A stretch of 6,087 bases of DNA from JBOHPP01 sp050731755. GTDB lineage: Bacteria; Methylomirabilota; Methylomirabilia; Rokubacteriales; CSP1-6. Shown piece after piece: positions 5,143 through 6,087 of this stretch; within the stretch, counting starts at the first letter, position 1, and each line of letters begins with the position of its first letter. Location: positions 1 to 6,087 of the forward strand of contig JBOHPP010000105.1 of assembly GCA_050731755.1 (NCBI GenBank), in the 5' to 3' direction. The position numbers and the translations under genes are program-made. The notes under the pieces were generated by a model that saw nothing but the letters and a program-made list of their open reading frames with translations, did no database searches and was not told the DNA's origin.

Positions 5143-5769
5143 ATGCGATTGGAACAGACCGGTTTTTACAAGGCGCTGGCGAGGGCGGGTGACGGCGTCA
5201 TGGTGGCCGACACCAATGGACGCATCCTCCTCTGGAATCGAGCCGCCGAGCGGCTGCTCGGGTGGGGATCGGCTGAAGCGCTCGGGCGCAGCTGCTGCGA
5301 GGTGTTCGAAGGACACCGGGACAATGGTCGCGCCTGCACCGACGATTGCACCGTGATGGCGGCCGCCCACAAAGGCGAAGCGATCGAGAGCTTCGACATG
5401 CAGACGCTCACGAAGGCCGGCCGCGATGTCCGCCTCAACGTGAGCACGCTGACTCTGCCGCCCGATGCCGGCTCCGGCGCGCTGGTGATTCACCTGTTCC
5501 GGGACTCGCTGCCGCGGACCACGCCGCTGCAGAACCGCGCGGCCCGAGAGCCACAGGCCAACGGCAACGGGGTGACCGGGCCGCTGACCCCTCGCGAGCT
5601 GGAGGTCCTGCGACTCCTGGCCAAAGGCGCCAACACGAAGATGGCGGCCGATGAGTTGAAGGTGAGCCCGGCCACCGTTCGAAACCACGTCCAGAACCTG
5701 CTCGGCAAGCTCGAGGTGCACAGCCGCCTGCAGGCCGTCGCCTACGCGACGGCCCACGGCCTCGTCTAG
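5143..5769 (+). CDS. PAS-LuxR (GerE-type helix-turn-helix) transcriptional regulator
   Basis: A 208-residue soluble DNA-binding protein: an N-terminal PAS sensor domain (about 5-120), a polar linker (about 121-145) and a C-terminal LuxR-type helix-turn-helix (147-208). The PAS core is recognisable from ALARAGDGVMVADTNGRILLWN (11-32) and AAERLLGWGSAEALGRS (34-50). The HTH shows LTPRELEVLRLLAKG (148-162), MAADELKVSPATVRNHVQN (167-185) with the recognition helix about 176-190, and LGKLEVHSRLQAV (187-199). There is no receiver domain, kinase domain or transmembrane segment, so it is probably a one-component regulator. The PAS domain carries four cysteines, C51, C52, C65 and C69, in a C-C-x12-C-x3-C pattern that could bind a metal or Fe-S cluster or act as a thiol switch; this is inference. 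It diverges from the rhodanese gene and may control it or the siroheme operon. The start chosen (ATG 5143) has a strong ribosome-binding site; starting at GTG 5080 would add 21 residues of no recognisable type. Confidence 0.88.
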   Translation: MRLEQTGFYKALARAGDGVMVADTNGRILLWNRAAERLLGWGSAEALGRSCCEVFEGHRDNGRACTDDCTVMAAAHKGEAIESFDMQTLTKAGRDVRLNVSTLTLPPDAGSGALVIHLFRDSLPRTTPLQNRAAREPQANGNGVTGPLTPRELEVLRLLAKGANTKMAADELKVSPATVRNHVQNLLGKLEVHSRLQAVAYATAHGLV

Positions 5770-5771
5770 GT

Positions 5772-5804
5772 CGCCCGGAGGGGGGCTTCGCCCCCATCAG
5801 GGCG
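5772..5804. terminator. Hairpin between convergent genes, candidate two-way terminator
   Basis: A perfect inner stem GGGGGC (5781-5786) / GCCCCC (5790-5795) closes a three-base TTC loop. An outer stem CGCCC (5772-5776) / GGGCG (5800-5804) extends it across a 4x4 internal loop. It starts 3 nt after the regulator's stop, and the stop of the convergent membrane gene (5799-5797) lies in the internal loop. There is no T-tract on either side, so intrinsic termination is not certain; it may instead protect 3' ends. Confidence 0.55.
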
Positions 5805-6087
5805 GCCGACGGGTGATCGAGACGATCCGGCCGCGATCGCTGACGAAGGCGGTCAGCATCCAGCTCACGACGCTCACGATGAGGGCGCCGAAGACCGCCG
5901 ACCAGAAGCCGTGAATCTCGAATCCCTCCACGAGCGCCGAGGTGAGCCAGAGGCAGAGACCGTTCAACACGAAAAGGAAGAGACCCAGGGTCAGCACCGT
6001 CACCGGTAGCGTGAGAATCAGGAGCACCGGACGCACGACGGCGTTGACGAGCCCGAGCACCAGGCCGGCTCCCAGCGTGGGCAGAAT
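5797..6087 (-). CDS. Small multi-pass membrane protein of the phage-holin family 4 superfamily type, 5' end outside window
   Basis: The reading frame is open to the window edge at 6087 and gives 96 residues before its stop. The visible part matches the common small bacterial membrane family annotated as phage holin family protein (YvlD-like): LGLVNAVVRPVLLILTLPVT, then VLTLGLFLFVLNGLCLWL, then a short polar VEGFEIHGF and a last hydrophobic segment about WSAVFGALIVSVVSWMLTAF, ending in a basic tail. The N..VRP...LTLP and LTLG.F.....N signatures are the key evidence. About three membrane segments are visible; family members usually have one more at the N-terminus, so roughly 20-30 residues are probably missing. 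A GTG at 6060 is in frame but would cut the family's first conserved block, so I do not take it as the start. Despite the name these proteins are chromosomal housekeeping genes of unknown function, and nothing here suggests a phage. Confidence 0.85.
   Translation of the reverse strand: MLPTLGAGLVLGLVNAVVRPVLLILTLPVTVLTLGLFLFVLNGLCLWLTSALVEGFEIHGFWSAVFGALIVSVVSWMLTAFVSDRGRIVSITRRPP

Noticed and set aside
5797..6087. Prophage holin and lysis cassette
   Set aside because: The protein belongs to a widespread chromosomal membrane family that only carries the holin name; no endolysin, phage structural or integrase gene is nearby.
1..6087. tRNA, rRNA, riboswitch, CRISPR array or insertion sequence
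   Set aside because: No cloverleaf, no regularly spaced repeats, no transposase motifs or terminal repeats, and no conserved leader such as a cobalamin riboswitch was seen in the intergenic gaps, which are all under 210 nt.

Overview
This is a GC-rich bacterial chromosomal segment with tightly packed genes. Its core is a sulfur/siroheme operon read on the minus strand. Nothing in it is clearly mobile: no tRNA, rRNA, CRISPR, insertion sequence or prophage gene was seen. The high GC content, the overlapping genes and the pairing of a ferredoxin-type sulfite/nitrite reductase with siroheme genes would fit a soil or groundwater lineage such as Methylomirabilota/Rokubacteria or a GC-rich proteobacterium. 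That placement is a guess from gene style; no marker gene supports it.

Layout on the minus strand, in the order of transcription (right to left): an exported two-domain rhodanese (4936-4058); a 102-base AT-richer gap with a good promoter; a siroheme/[4Fe-4S] sulfite (or nitrite) reductase (3955-2261); uroporphyrinogen-III synthase hemD (2251-1415); the precorrin-2 dehydrogenase/sirohydrochlorin ferrochelatase module (1418-792); and uroporphyrinogen-III C-methyltransferase cobA (792 to beyond base 1). The last four genes are separated by only 9 nt or overlap by 4 and 1 nt, so they are almost certainly one transcript with coupled translation. They encode the reductase together with the route from hydroxymethylbilane through uroporphyrinogen III and precorrin-2 to siroheme, the reductase's own prosthetic group.

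To the right, and divergent from the rhodanese, is a plus-strand PAS-LuxR transcription factor (5143-5769). It has an unusual cysteine quartet in its PAS domain. A close match to a sigma-54 -24/-12 promoter (5081-5096) sits in front of it. It converges on a membrane protein of the DUF/phage-holin-4 superfamily type (minus strand, 5' end outside the window), and a strong hairpin lies between the two stop codons.

The gene families are all known. The points most worth following are the sigma-54 promoter and cysteine-rich PAS regulator beside a sulfur operon, the conserved Tyr/Cys pair that may form a covalent cross-link in the reductase, the imperfect palindrome over the reductase promoter, and the reductase and hemD genes lying in the same frame with a single UGA between them. 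I found no convincing previously undescribed system.
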